Shown: positions 42,759-51,654 of the stretch, in pieces
How the letters are laid out: each line of letters starts with the position of its first letter
How positions within the stretch are numbered: the first letter of the stretch is position 1
Assembly: GCF_045807065.1 (NCBI RefSeq)
Contig: NZ_JBJMIE010000042.1
Coordinates: 3,448 to 67,447, forward strand
Origin: Actinophytocola sp045807065
GTDB lineage: Bacteria > Actinomycetota > Actinomycetes > Mycobacteriales > Pseudonocardiaceae
Direction: 5' to 3'
Length of the DNA stretch: 64,000 nucleotides
Position numbers and translations under genes: made by a program
Notes under the pieces: model-generated
Database searches by the model: none
What the model was told of the DNA's origin: nothing
The model's input: only the letters and a program-made list of their open reading frames with translations

Positions 42759-45602
42759 TCATGGCTGTGGCGGCTTCTTGGGTCCGGGTAGTCGCGCATA
42801 CTCGTCGAATGCGTCTGCCCTGACCTGGGTACCGTGCAGGTCCTGGCTGAGCCGCACGGCTTGCTCCGCGTAGTAGCGCGCCCGGTCCGGTTCACCGTGT
42901 AGCCGGTGAGCTCTGGCGAGCGTGGTGAGTGCCCATATCTCCCCGTAGCGATATGTGTGTCTACGGGCGAGGTCGAGCCCGCGGGTCATGATCGTGATCG
43001 CCTGCTCGTAGTTCCCTCGGTCGACATGAATCTTCGCCAGTATCTCGTGTGCGTCGCACTGCCGATAGTGATCGCCGGTTTTATTATACCAGGACAGCCC
43101 TTTCTCGACCATGGTGATGGCCTCGCCGGAATTGCCGAGTTGGTGGTTCGCCTTGCCGAGGTTGACCAGCGCGAAAGCCTGGCCGAGGGGCACGCCGATG
43201 TCCCGGGCGAGGTCCAGTTGTTGTTGAAGGTAGGCGATGGCCTGCTCCGGTTGCCGCTGGGCGAGATGGGTGTGGCCGAGGTTGCCCAGCGCACGCTGCT
43301 CACCGAACCGGTCGCGGATCTCCTGGCAGATGGCCAGTTCCTCGAGAAGGTGGGCACGTGCCTGGTCGAGCTGACCGATCTGGCTCAGATGCATGGCCAG
43401 GTTGCCGTGTGCGTGCGCCAGCGCGACAGAGTGCCCGAGGCGCTCGGCTGCTGCGACGACGCTGTCGAGGAAGCTGATCGTGTCGGGTAGGTCGCTCACG
43501 CCGGAGTGGAGAAAGCGGTACCAGTGCAGAGCCAGGGCGAGCCCGACGCCGAGGCGGACCTCCTCGGCGGGACCCTGCCAAGCTTGTAGGACTACCGCGA
43601 CCATGTTGTGGTGTTGTTCGTCGAGCCACTGCAGCGCTTCGTCGTGGTTGGCCAACGGTTTGGGCGGCGCGGTAACCTCGGGTGCGGGGTGGTGCGCTCG
43701 ATGTGGGTAGACCAGCGCATTGGCTCGACAGGTCGTGGCGATGTAGTAGCTCAGCACGCGAATTATCAGCATGTGTCGTTCCGCCGGCGCGAGGGTTCTG
43801 GTGCCGAGTTCGTGCGCGAAGAGCCTGGTGAGGTCGTGCATGTGCAACCGCCCGGGCTTGGGTTCCTCCATCAGGTGCGCGTCGAGCAGGCGCTCGGTGA
43901 TCAGGTCAGCCTCGGCGGGCGTCGTGTCGAGCACTGCGGCGGCGAGGTCCGAGTCGGTGTCGGTGCTGGGTAGCAGTCCGAAGAGGCAGAGTGCTCGGGC
44001 TGCCTTCCGGTCGATGTGGTTGGCACTGTCGTGAAGGGCGGTGTGGCTGACAGCGAGGCTGCTGCGCAAGGCGATGTCGTCGGCGGCGAGCTCGGTGAGC
44101 CGGTGCCGCTCGTTGGCCAGCCGGTCGACCATGTCGTGCACGCGCCAGCTCGGTCGGGCGTTGAGCCGGGCAGCGGCTACGTGCAGCCCCAACGGCAGAT
44201 GGTCGCACAGCTCCGCCAGCCGGTAGGTCGCTTCGAACTCCACCGGTCTAATGTCCGGAAGCAGGCTCGCGAGCATCATACGGGCCTCGTCGGGAGTGAG
44301 CGGACCGAGGACCAGGTGAGTCGCGCCTTCGAGTGCCGCCAAACGGCTTCGGCTGGTGATCAGCACAGCGGTGTCCGGACCGCCGGGCAGCAGCGGTCGT
44401 ACCTGACCGGTGCTGGCGGCGTTGTCCAGCATGATAAGCAGCCGCCGCCCGGCCACCACGGTACGCAGCCGTGCGGCCGCTTCTTCTACGCCAGACGGTA
44501 TCTCCGTGTTGGCGACGCCCAGCGTCCGCAGCAGGTGGTGCACGGCCTCCACCGCGGACAGCGGCCGCATGCCCGGTGTCGCGCCACGCAGGTTGACGTG
44601 CAGCTGCCCATCCGGGAAACGTGGCATCACCAGATGTGCCGCACGCACGGCGAGCGCCGACTTACCCACTCCTGGCGCGCCGTGGATGACCACGACCGGT
44701 CCCGCCGCCGACGTGGGTTCCGTGGTGAGGAGGCCGGTGAGGGTGGCCACTTCCTGGTCCCGGCCGACAAACGTGTTCAGGTCACGCGGAAGTTGTCGAT
44801 GTGTCCGAGTTCCGGTGGCGTGCCCTGCCGCGACACCGGTGTCGGGGGCCGGTGTGGAGATGATCAGCGTCGGGTCGGCGTTGAGAATTCGTTGGTGCAG
44901 TTGCTGCAACGGCTGGCCGGGATCGACGCCGAGCTGTTCTGCGAGCCGCAGTCGGATCTGTTGATAACACTCAAGGGCCTCAGCCTGCCGTCCACAACGG
45001 TACAGCACTGTCATGAGTTGGCTGGCGCACCTCTCGTCCAAGGGGTATGCCGATACTTGCGCCAACACCCGGGCGAGCAACTCCTTGTGGCGGCCAAGCC
45101 GCAGCTCGACGTCGGTCCGGTCAAGCTCGGCGGCCAGCCGTTCCTGGTTCAGCGCGAGCCGGGTGGCATTGATCCACGGAGTGTCCAGTCCGCCGAAGGC
45201 CTCGCCTCGCCACAGGTTCAGTCCCTGCGCGAAGAGCTCGGCGGCGGCGTCATCAGCTCCAACCGAGCGAGCTTGGGCGAGTAGGCGTCGACTGACGAAC
45301 AGATCCACCGACTCGGGCGCGGTCGTCACCACATAGCCGGCCAGTCGCCGTTCTATGCCAACATCTTCCGCACCCGCCAGCACCTGCCGAAGACGTGACA
45401 CATAGCTGGCAAGAGAACGGTCGGCCCGCGCCGGCAACCGCTCCCCCCACACGCGCTCGGCGAGGACCCCGGTCGGTACCGCACGGCCAACATCGACCAG
45501 CAGAGCCACCAACACGGCCCGCTGACGGGCATGACCAGGGTCAACCTGCCGTCCGTCGACCCACGCCTCGACATCGCCCAGAACTCTGAATCTCGTCGCC
45601 AC
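42759..45602 (-). CDS. AfsR/SARP-type regulator (DNA-binding, BTAD, NB-ARC, TPR)
   Basis: 947 residues from GTG 45602, just before the family's FRVLGDVEAWVDGR opening; longer in-frame readings are less likely. Residues 5-95 are the OmpR-like winged helix; 100-245 are the BTAD domain (LFVSRRLLAQAR, then LYRCGRQAEALECYQQIRLRLAEQLGVDPGQ). An NB-ARC/STAND ATPase follows: Walker A GAPGVGKS (308-315), Walker B LLIMLDN near 405, GLP-like LPLGLHVAA. The last third is TPR repeats (GNLAMHLSQIGQLDQA, ALGNLGHTHLAQRQPEQA, ALVNLGKANHQLGNSGEA). AfsR-type proteins activate antibiotic or developmental genes after nucleotide-controlled oligomerisation. No biosynthetic cluster is present in the window. Confidence 0.92.
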   Translation of the reverse strand: MATRFRVLGDVEAWVDGRQVDPGHARQRAVLVALLVDVGRAVPTGVLAERVWGERLPARADRSLASYVSRLRQVLAGAEDVGIERRLAGYVVTTAPESVDLFVSRRLLAQARSVGADDAAAELFAQGLNLWRGEAFGGLDTPWINATRLALNQERLAAELDRTDVELRLGRHKELLARVLAQVSAYPLDERCASQLMTVLYRCGRQAEALECYQQIRLRLAEQLGVDPGQPLQQLHQRILNADPTLIISTPAPDTGVAAGHATGTRTHRQLPRDLNTFVGRDQEVATLTGLLTTEPTSAAGPVVVIHGAPGVGKSALAVRAAHLVMPRFPDGQLHVNLRGATPGMRPLSAVEAVHHLLRTLGVANTEIPSGVEEAAARLRTVVAGRRLLIMLDNAASTGQVRPLLPGGPDTAVLITSRSRLAALEGATHLVLGPLTPDEARMMLASLLPDIRPVEFEATYRLAELCDHLPLGLHVAAARLNARPSWRVHDMVDRLANERHRLTELAADDIALRSSLAVSHTALHDSANHIDRKAARALCLFGLLPSTDTDSDLAAAVLDTTPAEADLITERLLDAHLMEEPKPGRLHMHDLTRLFAHELGTRTLAPAERHMLIIRVLSYYIATTCRANALVYPHRAHHPAPEVTAPPKPLANHDEALQWLDEQHHNMVAVVLQAWQGPAEEVRLGVGLALALHWYRFLHSGVSDLPDTISFLDSVVAAAERLGHSVALAHAHGNLAMHLSQIGQLDQARAHLLEELAICQEIRDRFGEQRALGNLGHTHLAQRQPEQAIAYLQQQLDLARDIGVPLGQAFALVNLGKANHQLGNSGEAITMVEKGLSWYNKTGDHYRQCDAHEILAKIHVDRGNYEQAITIMTRGLDLARRHTYRYGEIWALTTLARAHRLHGEPDRARYYAEQAVRLSQDLHGTQVRADAFDEYARLPGPKKPPQP

Positions 45603-45830
45603 AGCGCGTCCTCTGATAGACAGCACCCGGATAACCACGGGTATCCCAGTCATCAACTGTTCAACAATCTCACAACAGTTTGCCGACATCGAGCGGGCAA
45701 CATGGTGGAGCGCTGGTGCGGCACCGTTCAGCAGCGCGGAACCGGCCCGGTCCGAACCGCTCGGGTAGGTCGACGACCGAGGACGAAACGACCATCACCT
45801 GGCAGGCATCGAAAGTATGCGGAGACGTAC

Positions 45831-47861
45831 GTGCTGACACTGATGACGGTGTTGCTGGTCGCTGTGGTCGGCATCAGGCGACGTCGGCGCACAACCGCTG
45901 GCAAGCCGCGGTTACGAGCTCGGACTCGATCCGTCATCCTGGTGTCGGCGATTCTCGCGTTCAACATGACACCGGGCACCTCCGCCGAGGCAAAGAGTCG
46001 TCATTCCATTCCAGACATACCGAACCCGTGCACCGATATTCTCGGCAAGATCCCCAGTATGCCCTACCTGCCCGAGGCGTGCGACAAGGTCTTCGACGCG
46101 GTTGACCGAGCCGTGAGGAATGCGTGTACCGACGCGCCGGACATACAGCGACCAGGTGCGGGTCTGGTGGGTGCGGTCGACCCGTCACGAGGCCACGGGA
46201 GTGAGGGCAGCGTGTACCGCGACTACGGCTACGCGGGCATGGTCTGGCAGGTGTACGACGACAACTGCGTTCTCCCGAAGCCGGTCACCGACCCGATGAC
46301 GACCATTGACACCTGGACCGGAAACCAGTTGTTCAACCTGGGAAAGTTCGTGGTGGGAGTCACGAACTCACTACACTACGCGCTGTACGACGGTCGCATC
46401 CTCGAGCGTCTGAACAACAAGGTGAAAGACCTCGCCCAACAGGTGTTCGACAACATCTACCTCAAGCTCGCCGGCTTGTTCCTGCTGGTTCTCGCCGTAC
46501 TCATGTTCCGGCATATCTGGCGCGGTGACCTGGCCTCGGTGTCGAAGCGAGCACTTTTCGCGCTCTGCGGGATGTGGTTCGCGTCGTCGACTGTGGTAAT
46601 GGTGGGCAACTACGGCCGGATAGACGACACGATCGTCGGAGTCACCACGGGCATCCAGAACGGCTTTGTCGAGCCGGAGAAGAAGGGTGACGCCAGGGAC
46701 ACACTGCCAACCGAGCTGCACACGAAGGTGGTGTACGACAACTGGTTGCGCGGTGAGTTCGGCAGTCCGGACACCGAGCAGGCGCGGAAGCTCGGCCGCA
46801 CACTGCTCGACGCGCAGGCGTGGACCTGGGAACAGGAGGCGCAGAGCACCAACGAGAAATCCAGGAACCAGACAGAGAACGGGAAGAAGTCGCGGTACAA
46901 GCAGTTCGTCTACCAGCTCGGGCCTACCGCCGGGACCTTCACCGGCACGGACGGATCTCGCATGGGTGCCGGGTTCCTGTCATTCCTGCAAGCGCTCGTC
47001 TACTCACTGTTCCAACTGTTCGCCAAGTTCGCCGTGCTGCTGGCCCAACTGCTCCTGCGGATTCTCACACTCACCGCTCCGATCATCGGCTTGGTCGCCG
47101 TGGTCCACCACGAGATCCTTCGACGGGTTGGCAAGGCGGCCGCCGCAGTGGTGCTCAACGTCCTCGTACTCGCGATACTGGCCGGCGTGCACTCCAAGTT
47201 CCTGCAACTGATCTTCGGCCCTGGCATGAACCTGTCCCTCACGGTCCAAATGCTACTCGGGGCCATCGTCACACTGGTGTTCATCCGCGCTGGGCGCCCA
47301 CTGCAACGCATCTGGCAGATGGTCGACCTCTCCATGGGCGCGGTGGGCATCTCCAACCCGACAGCCGAGCGCACCCGCCGGACCCGACCCAATCGCCCAT
47401 CGCACAACTCCGCGTCGGCACAAGGTGGGTTCTGGAGCGGAGTCCGCGAAAGAGCAAACGGCAAGGAGAAAACCAGGACGGTCACGGCCGGACGGCCGGA
47501 GGCACGACCACCCGTCCCCGCTGTCGCCCAACCCCGCCACACGGGTAACAGCCCTGCCGGGGCGACCAGGTCATCGACTTCGAACGCGCGGCGGCGTCGA
47601 ACCGTGATCCTCGAAGGAAACGACAAGGCAGCCAACAGGCGAAATGTCCACGACGATGTCCACGCAACACCAAAGAGGGCGATGATGACGCCGAACACAG
47701 CACCCGCCGGTGATCGTGACTACGGTCGCCCGAAGAACCTTGACTACAAAGGTCCCCGGACACAGCTTGTCTACCGTCCGTCGACCGGTCGGGTCGAGCC
47801 AGCTCCCAGCCAACAGCCACGAAGTACGTTGAGCGACAGCGAAGCGCCACAGACTCGATGA
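45831..47861 (+). CDS. Large multi-helix membrane protein, T4SS (TrbL/VirB6)-like
   Basis: 676 residues from GTG 45831 (GGAG 6 nt upstream). After an N-terminal helix and basic loop comes a second helix (VILVSAILAFNMTPG) and an outside domain with paired cysteines (NPCTDILG, EACDKVFD, NACTDAPD, DDNCVLP). Then two helices around residues 210-260, a long loop, and a block of four to five helices in residues 390-500 (AKFAVLLAQLLLRILTLTAPIIGLVAVVHH and VLVLAILAGV). A basic tail of about 170 residues follows. The YRDYGYAGMVWQVYDD segment and the following small two-helix gene resemble the TrbL-like/pilin-like pair of actinobacterial conjugative elements. No relaxase, VirB4 or coupling protein is in the window. 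Confidence 0.6.
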   Translation: MLTLMTVLLVAVVGIRRRRRTTAGKPRLRARTRSVILVSAILAFNMTPGTSAEAKSRHSIPDIPNPCTDILGKIPSMPYLPEACDKVFDAVDRAVRNACTDAPDIQRPGAGLVGAVDPSRGHGSEGSVYRDYGYAGMVWQVYDDNCVLPKPVTDPMTTIDTWTGNQLFNLGKFVVGVTNSLHYALYDGRILERLNNKVKDLAQQVFDNIYLKLAGLFLLVLAVLMFRHIWRGDLASVSKRALFALCGMWFASSTVVMVGNYGRIDDTIVGVTTGIQNGFVEPEKKGDARDTLPTELHTKVVYDNWLRGEFGSPDTEQARKLGRTLLDAQAWTWEQEAQSTNEKSRNQTENGKKSRYKQFVYQLGPTAGTFTGTDGSRMGAGFLSFLQALVYSLFQLFAKFAVLLAQLLLRILTLTAPIIGLVAVVHHEILRRVGKAAAAVVLNVLVLAILAGVHSKFLQLIFGPGMNLSLTVQMLLGAIVTLVFIRAGRPLQRIWQMVDLSMGAVGISNPTAERTRRTRPNRPSHNSASAQGGFWSGVRERANGKEKTRTVTAGRPEARPPVPAVAQPRHTGNSPAGATRSSTSNARRRRTVILEGNDKAANRRNVHDDVHATPKRAMMTPNTAPAGDRDYGRPKNLDYKGPRTQLVYRPSTGRVEPAPSQQPRSTLSDSEAPQTR

Positions 47862-47870
47862 GGATCACCC

Positions 47871-48173
47871 ATGTATATTCGCGCGAGCGCGGCCGCCGTG
47901 TCGATGGCTTTCGAAGTTGCTCAACCGACACCTGACGGGCCACCGACGCTGGGCACAGGCGGTCTGCAAAACTGGATTCTCGACAACGTCATTCCGCTGT
48001 TTCTTCTGCTGGTAGCGCTGTTAATTCTCTGGCTCGGCGGCGCCAAGGGCGACAACGCGGGAGTCATGCGGCGCCTCGGTGGTGTGGTTGTCGCCCTGGC
48101 CCTCATCGGCCTGGCGCTGAGCGGCGCCGGCGTGAACATCGGCACCTGGCTGACCGATCTGATCGTGCATTAG
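47871..48173 (+). CDS. Small two-helix membrane protein, T4SS pilin-like
   Basis: 100 residues; ATG has GAGGATC upstream and lies 9 nt after the previous stop. After an N-terminal part ending near LGTGGLQNWILDN come two helices, VIPLFLLLVALLILWLG and LGGVVVALALIGLALSG, with a short KGDNAGVMRR loop between. Size and topology fit the small VirB2/TrbC-like or DUF6112-like proteins that pair with TrbL-type proteins in actinobacterial conjugation modules. Alone it could equally be a holin-like protein. Confidence 0.6.
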   Translation: MYIRASAAAVSMAFEVAQPTPDGPPTLGTGGLQNWILDNVIPLFLLLVALLILWLGGAKGDNAGVMRRLGGVVVALALIGLALSGAGVNIGTWLTDLIVH

Positions 48174-48823
48174 ACACTACTGACACTCTGGCGCTACTCA
48201 CCGCCGGTACCACTCCACCACGTCTTCGTTCAGCAACACGGAGATGATGACGCCCGCGATCACGATGCCGACGAGGCCGCCAGGGCGGTCATTGTATCTG
48301 ACGGCGGTTCGACCTGATCGTCAAAGCGTGTAACTGGCGGACTCGGCTCGACCATGACCTGCCCCGTCTTGGTCGACGATTGGCCGGGAACGGTGGTCGT
48401 CGGAACAGGGCTTCGGCGGTGATGGCGAGGTCGCGGACGCGACGGCCAGTGGGTGAAAGACGGCTCCAGCCGCCGATGACTCATCCACGGCCCCGGTTCG
48501 CGAAGTGTGCGTTCGTGCCCCTGGGGCGGCTTGCGCTGCATTCACGTCGAGGTCCGCCTGGCAGCTTTTCCGACCGATATGGTCCCGACAGGGCGCTTCG
48601 CACGAACTTCGCCGGCGTGGGGTTGATGTCGATGATGCGGCCGCCAAGTGCTTGATCTGGGTGTCGGGATGGGTTGTTGGCAGGTGTGGCAGTGGCCAGC
48701 GGGCAGCCTGCCATGCCCTCGCCTCATGGCGGCTACTCGAACCGCCCGCGCAGGTAAGCGGTGTGTAGCGCCGCGTCCCTAGCGTTGTCCATCGACTGGT
48801 CTGCGTGTGGAGAGGGGAAGCGC
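48174..48823. other. Gene-poor stretch with a membrane-protein tail
   Basis: 650 nt without a convincing complete gene. On the minus strand 48198-48310 reads GGLVGIVIAGVIISVLLNEDVVEWYRR before a TGA, the likely C-terminal helix of a lost membrane protein; a stop lies just upstream and no start is present. The remaining sequence shows no clear codon bias. The last 60 nt carry the ribosome site of the AraC gene. Confidence 0.4.
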
Positions 48824-49756
48824 GTGAGCGGGTTTTCGGTGGAGTGCGCGTCGGCGCAGGACTTGCAGCAGGCGGCGTCGGCGGCCCTGGTGCCGCTGCG
48901 GGTGACGGCTCCGGACACGGCGCCGTTCTGGGCCAGCGTCGTCGCGGTCCGGGCTGGGCGGGTGGCGGTCGCCAGAGTGCGGAGCGAGCCGCATGAGGTG
49001 TGCCGGCCGGCGGAGTGGATCACCTCGACCGACCCCGAGCTGGTGAAGGTGACCTGGCATCGGCGGGGGTCCTGGACGGTGGCGCAGGGCGAGCGGCAGA
49101 GCCGCGTGCGAGCGGGGCAGCTGGTCGTGTTCGACACCACCAGACCCTACTCGATCAGGGTGACGGAGCGGTGCGACGTCGTGGCCGCCAGCGTGCCACG
49201 CGCGATGCTTGGCCGCCACGCCGACCGGTTGCGCCACCACATCGCCGCGCCGCTCGCCGGGGACGACGGGATGCGAGCGGTGCTGGCGGCCCTGCTGTGC
49301 GGTATCGGCGACCACGCCGACGAGCTGACGGGCGCGATCCGACCACGGCTGGGCGATGCGCTCGCCACGCTGCTGGCCGGCACACTCACCGACGAGCCGG
49401 CGCGACGGACCGACGTGACCGTCGAACTGCTGGATCAGATCGTTGTCCACGTGCTGGCCAACCTTGGCGACCCCGACCTGTCGGTCACGTCGGTCGCCCG
49501 CCGGCACGGCATCTCACCCCGGTACCTGCACCGGTTGTTCCAGCGGCACGAACGCGGTTTCGCCGCGTGGGTACGACACGAACGGCTGCGCCGCATCCGC
49601 CGTGACCTGCTGGATCCCACGCTCGCCGGACGCACGACGGCAGCGATCGCCGCGCGCTGGGGGCTACTCGACCACCGGCACCTCGGCCGCGCGCTACGCG
49701 CCGAGTTCGGCGCCACCGCCGAGGAACTGCGACGGTCGGCGGTCCGCTCCCGATGA
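48824..49756 (+). CDS. AraC-family transcriptional regulator
   Basis: 310 residues from GTG 48824 (GAGAGGGG 8 nt upstream). The N-terminal half matches the AraC-binding-like domain type (VTWHRRGSWTVAQGERQSRVRAGQLVVFDTTRPYSI). The C-terminal HTH_18 has LSVTSVARRHGISPRYLHRLFQ and a second helix pair ending AIAARWGLLDHRHLGRALRAEFGATAEELR. The usual F-SHFSR motif is replaced by LLDHRHLGRAL, a variant seen in this group. Target unknown; it is convergent with the small secreted-protein gene. Confidence 0.9.
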   Translation: MSGFSVECASAQDLQQAASAALVPLRVTAPDTAPFWASVVAVRAGRVAVARVRSEPHEVCRPAEWITSTDPELVKVTWHRRGSWTVAQGERQSRVRAGQLVVFDTTRPYSIRVTERCDVVAASVPRAMLGRHADRLRHHIAAPLAGDDGMRAVLAALLCGIGDHADELTGAIRPRLGDALATLLAGTLTDEPARRTDVTVELLDQIVVHVLANLGDPDLSVTSVARRHGISPRYLHRLFQRHERGFAAWVRHERLRRIRRDLLDPTLAGRTTAAIAARWGLLDHRHLGRALRAEFGATAEELRRSAVRSR

Positions 49757-49778
49757 GCACGGGAGCGGACCGGAGGCG

Positions 49779-50162
49779 CTACGGCGCGACGTGCCAGACA
49801 CCGACGCAGTGACCACCGCTGGCCGGGAACAGCTCCACCCTGCCCCACCCGGCGACCTCGTCCGGGGTGTTGACCGAGGTCTGGCCCGGCCCCACCGAGC
49901 TGACGTCCGTGTTGTACCCGAGCTGCGGCGAGTCGGAGTAGTCCAGGTAGATGATGTCGTTGTAGTGGCCGCCGGTGATCTGGCCGTGCCACTGACCGTT
50001 GGCGTTGTTGTACCAGAGGACCGCGTGCGTGCTGCCAATGGTGCAGCCGCTCAGCTGGACGTAGCTGTACGGCCCGACGGTATCGGCCTTGGCCGTGCCG
50101 GCCGCCAACCCCGCGCTGAGCACCACACCGGCGACAAGTGCCGCCGCCTGGGTCATCCTCAT
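49779..50162 (-). CDS. Small secreted protein
   Basis: 127 residues from ATG 50162 (GGGAGGGAACTC upstream). Sec signal peptide (cleavage near AKA-DT, residue about 26). The mature part has two cysteines (SGCTIG and GGHCVG), aromatic-rich beta strands (AVLWYNNANGQWHGQ, DIIYLDYSDSP) and ends WHVAP. No family assigned; the composition suits an extracellular domain of about 100 residues. It is convergent with the AraC gene, 22 nt apart. Confidence 0.7.
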   Translation of the reverse strand: MRMTQAAALVAGVVLSAGLAAGTAKADTVGPYSYVQLSGCTIGSTHAVLWYNNANGQWHGQITGGHYNDIIYLDYSDSPQLGYNTDVSSVGPGQTSVNTPDEVAGWGRVELFPASGGHCVGVWHVAP

Positions 50163-50816
50163 GAGTTCCCTCCCTCGACAGGCGCACCAGTTGAGTGCGC
50201 GAGAAGAACGCTAGACAGCCAGAAGCACCGTGCTGCGCCTGATCGCGCAGGCGGAGTCGCCATTCAGCGCACAGCCACAGGGCGGGGCACGGAGAGCGGG
50301 TCTGCTGACGCCCGAAAGGCCGACACCTGACCGGATCACCCAGGTTGCCTTCCGGTTCTCTTTTGGTCCAGTCTTCCTCGGTGAACACCCGCGTCGCCCA
50401 CGCGCTCGACGCACTGCCCGCCCCCGGCGCGCGGGTTCGCGGCGAGGTCCTCGATGTCGCGGACCCCACGCCGCCGCCGGCTTCGCCGCGCGGGATCTGC
50501 TGCTGCGGGCAGGTCAGGCGATGGTGCCACCCTTCGCGCCGAGGCGCCGCGGGACGAGACCGCCGCGGTGGTGCGCCGGCTGGCGGCGCTGCTCACCCCG
50601 ACCTCGCCGCGCTGCGGCGCACCTTCACCGTCCAGACCTTGGACCTGGTCGGCGCGGCACCGGCCCGGGTCTGCTCGACCTGGCCCGGCGCGAGGCGCCG
50701 GACGTCTCGCTGCGGGTGCTGGCCGAGGAGTGGGAGGCGGGCCCCGCACTGCGCGTGTCCGCCGCCTCTGGGGGAGGGCCGTCCCATGCCGCCCGACGTG
50801 AAGTGTCGGCGCCTTG
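50163..50816. other. Non-coding or decayed stretch
   Basis: 650 nt between two minus-strand genes. Long GC-rich reading frames exist on all strands, but none keeps coding-like composition beyond about 60 codons. Plus-strand segments such as FAARDLLLRAG and LDLARREAPDVSLRVLAEEW lie in different frames and look like pieces of one broken gene (about 50380-50800). I cannot identify it. Confidence 0.35.
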
Positions 50817-51521
50817 TCAGCCCCGGAGGATCGGTGGGTACAGCACGGTCGCCGAACCACGCCGGTAAAGCATTGCCGGGCGGCCGCCGTTCTTGATGCT
50901 CTGCTCGCCCGTGGGGTCGAGGAAGTTCTCGACGCTGGTCACCTTGCGGTGGAAGTTGCGCGGGTCCAACTGCTGCCCCCACACGATCTCGTAGACGTTC
51001 CGCAGCTCGGTGACGGTGAACACCGGTGGGCAGAATGCGGTGGCCAGGTTGGTGTATTCGAGCTTGCTCCGTGCCCGCTCGACGGCGTCGCCGACGATCT
51101 TCTTGTGGTCGAAAGCGAGCGGTCGTCTTGTTCTGAGGATCTTGTCGACGGGTTTCCATTCCGCCGCCTGTGCGTCACCGCCTGCCGCCGGTAACGGCAG
51201 GTCAGGCACCAGCGCGAGATAGCACACCGTGACGACGCGGCGCCGTGGATCACGGTCAGGAGCGCCGTAGGTGCGCAGCTGTTCCAGGTGCAGGCGCTCC
51301 ACCGCCAGCCCGGTCTCCTCTGCGAGCTCCCGCGCCGCCGCGGTGTCGATGTCCTCGTCCTCGGATGCCAGGAAGCCGCCGGGTAACGCCCACGTCCCGA
51401 GGAACGGCTCGATGCCACGACGTACGAGTAATATCTGCAGCTGTCCTGACTGGACGGTGAGTATTGCCAGGTCGACTGCGACGGCCACCGTGGGGATCGT
51501 CCAGCCGTCTTCGGATGTCAT
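50817..51521 (-). CDS. NrtR-type NUDIX regulator
   Basis: 234 residues from ATG 51521. The N-terminal NUDIX domain has the box GGFLASEDEDIDTAAARELAEETGL with the REL-EE core intact. The C-terminal about 80 residues (ATAFCPPVFTVTELRNVYEIVWGQQLDPRNFHRKV, then a LYRRG ending) form the NrtR winged helix. NrtR proteins repress NAD-metabolism or sugar genes and are released by ADP-ribose-like ligands. Two CGTCA-N3-TGACG repeats lie directly upstream, between this gene and the divergent nucleosidase cassette, so it is the likely regulator of both. Confidence 0.88.
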   Translation of the reverse strand: MTSEDGWTIPTVAVAVDLAILTVQSGQLQILLVRRGIEPFLGTWALPGGFLASEDEDIDTAAARELAEETGLAVERLHLEQLRTYGAPDRDPRRRVVTVCYLALVPDLPLPAAGGDAQAAEWKPVDKILRTRRPLAFDHKKIVGDAVERARSKLEYTNLATAFCPPVFTVTELRNVYEIVWGQQLDPRNFHRKVTSVENFLDPTGEQSIKNGGRPAMLYRRGSATVLYPPILRG

Positions 51522-51539
51522 GCGTGCAGTCTAGGTTAT

Positions 51540-51586
51540 CGTCAACGTGACGACAAGCAATGATCGACATTACCGTCATGTTGACG
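51540..51586. promoter_or_regulatory. Paired operators between NrtR gene and amyloid-motif cassette
   Basis: CGTCA-ACG-TGACG (51540-51552) and CGTCA-TGT-TGACG (51574-51586) have identical arms and 3-nt gaps, centres 34 bp apart (about three helical turns). They fill the divergent promoter region between the NrtR start (51521) and the cassette start (51655). Confidence 0.72.
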
Positions 51587-51654
51587 AGAAATAGGGTCGC
51601 GGTCTACCGTCGAGACTTCGGTTCATGGGGGACCGTAAAAATCGGAGCGAGCCA

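Noticed and set aside
42759..45602. AfsR/SARP gene as a marker of an antibiotic gene cluster
   Set aside because: No PKS, NRPS, terpene or RiPP-modifying genes lie within the window on either side, so a cluster cannot be claimed.
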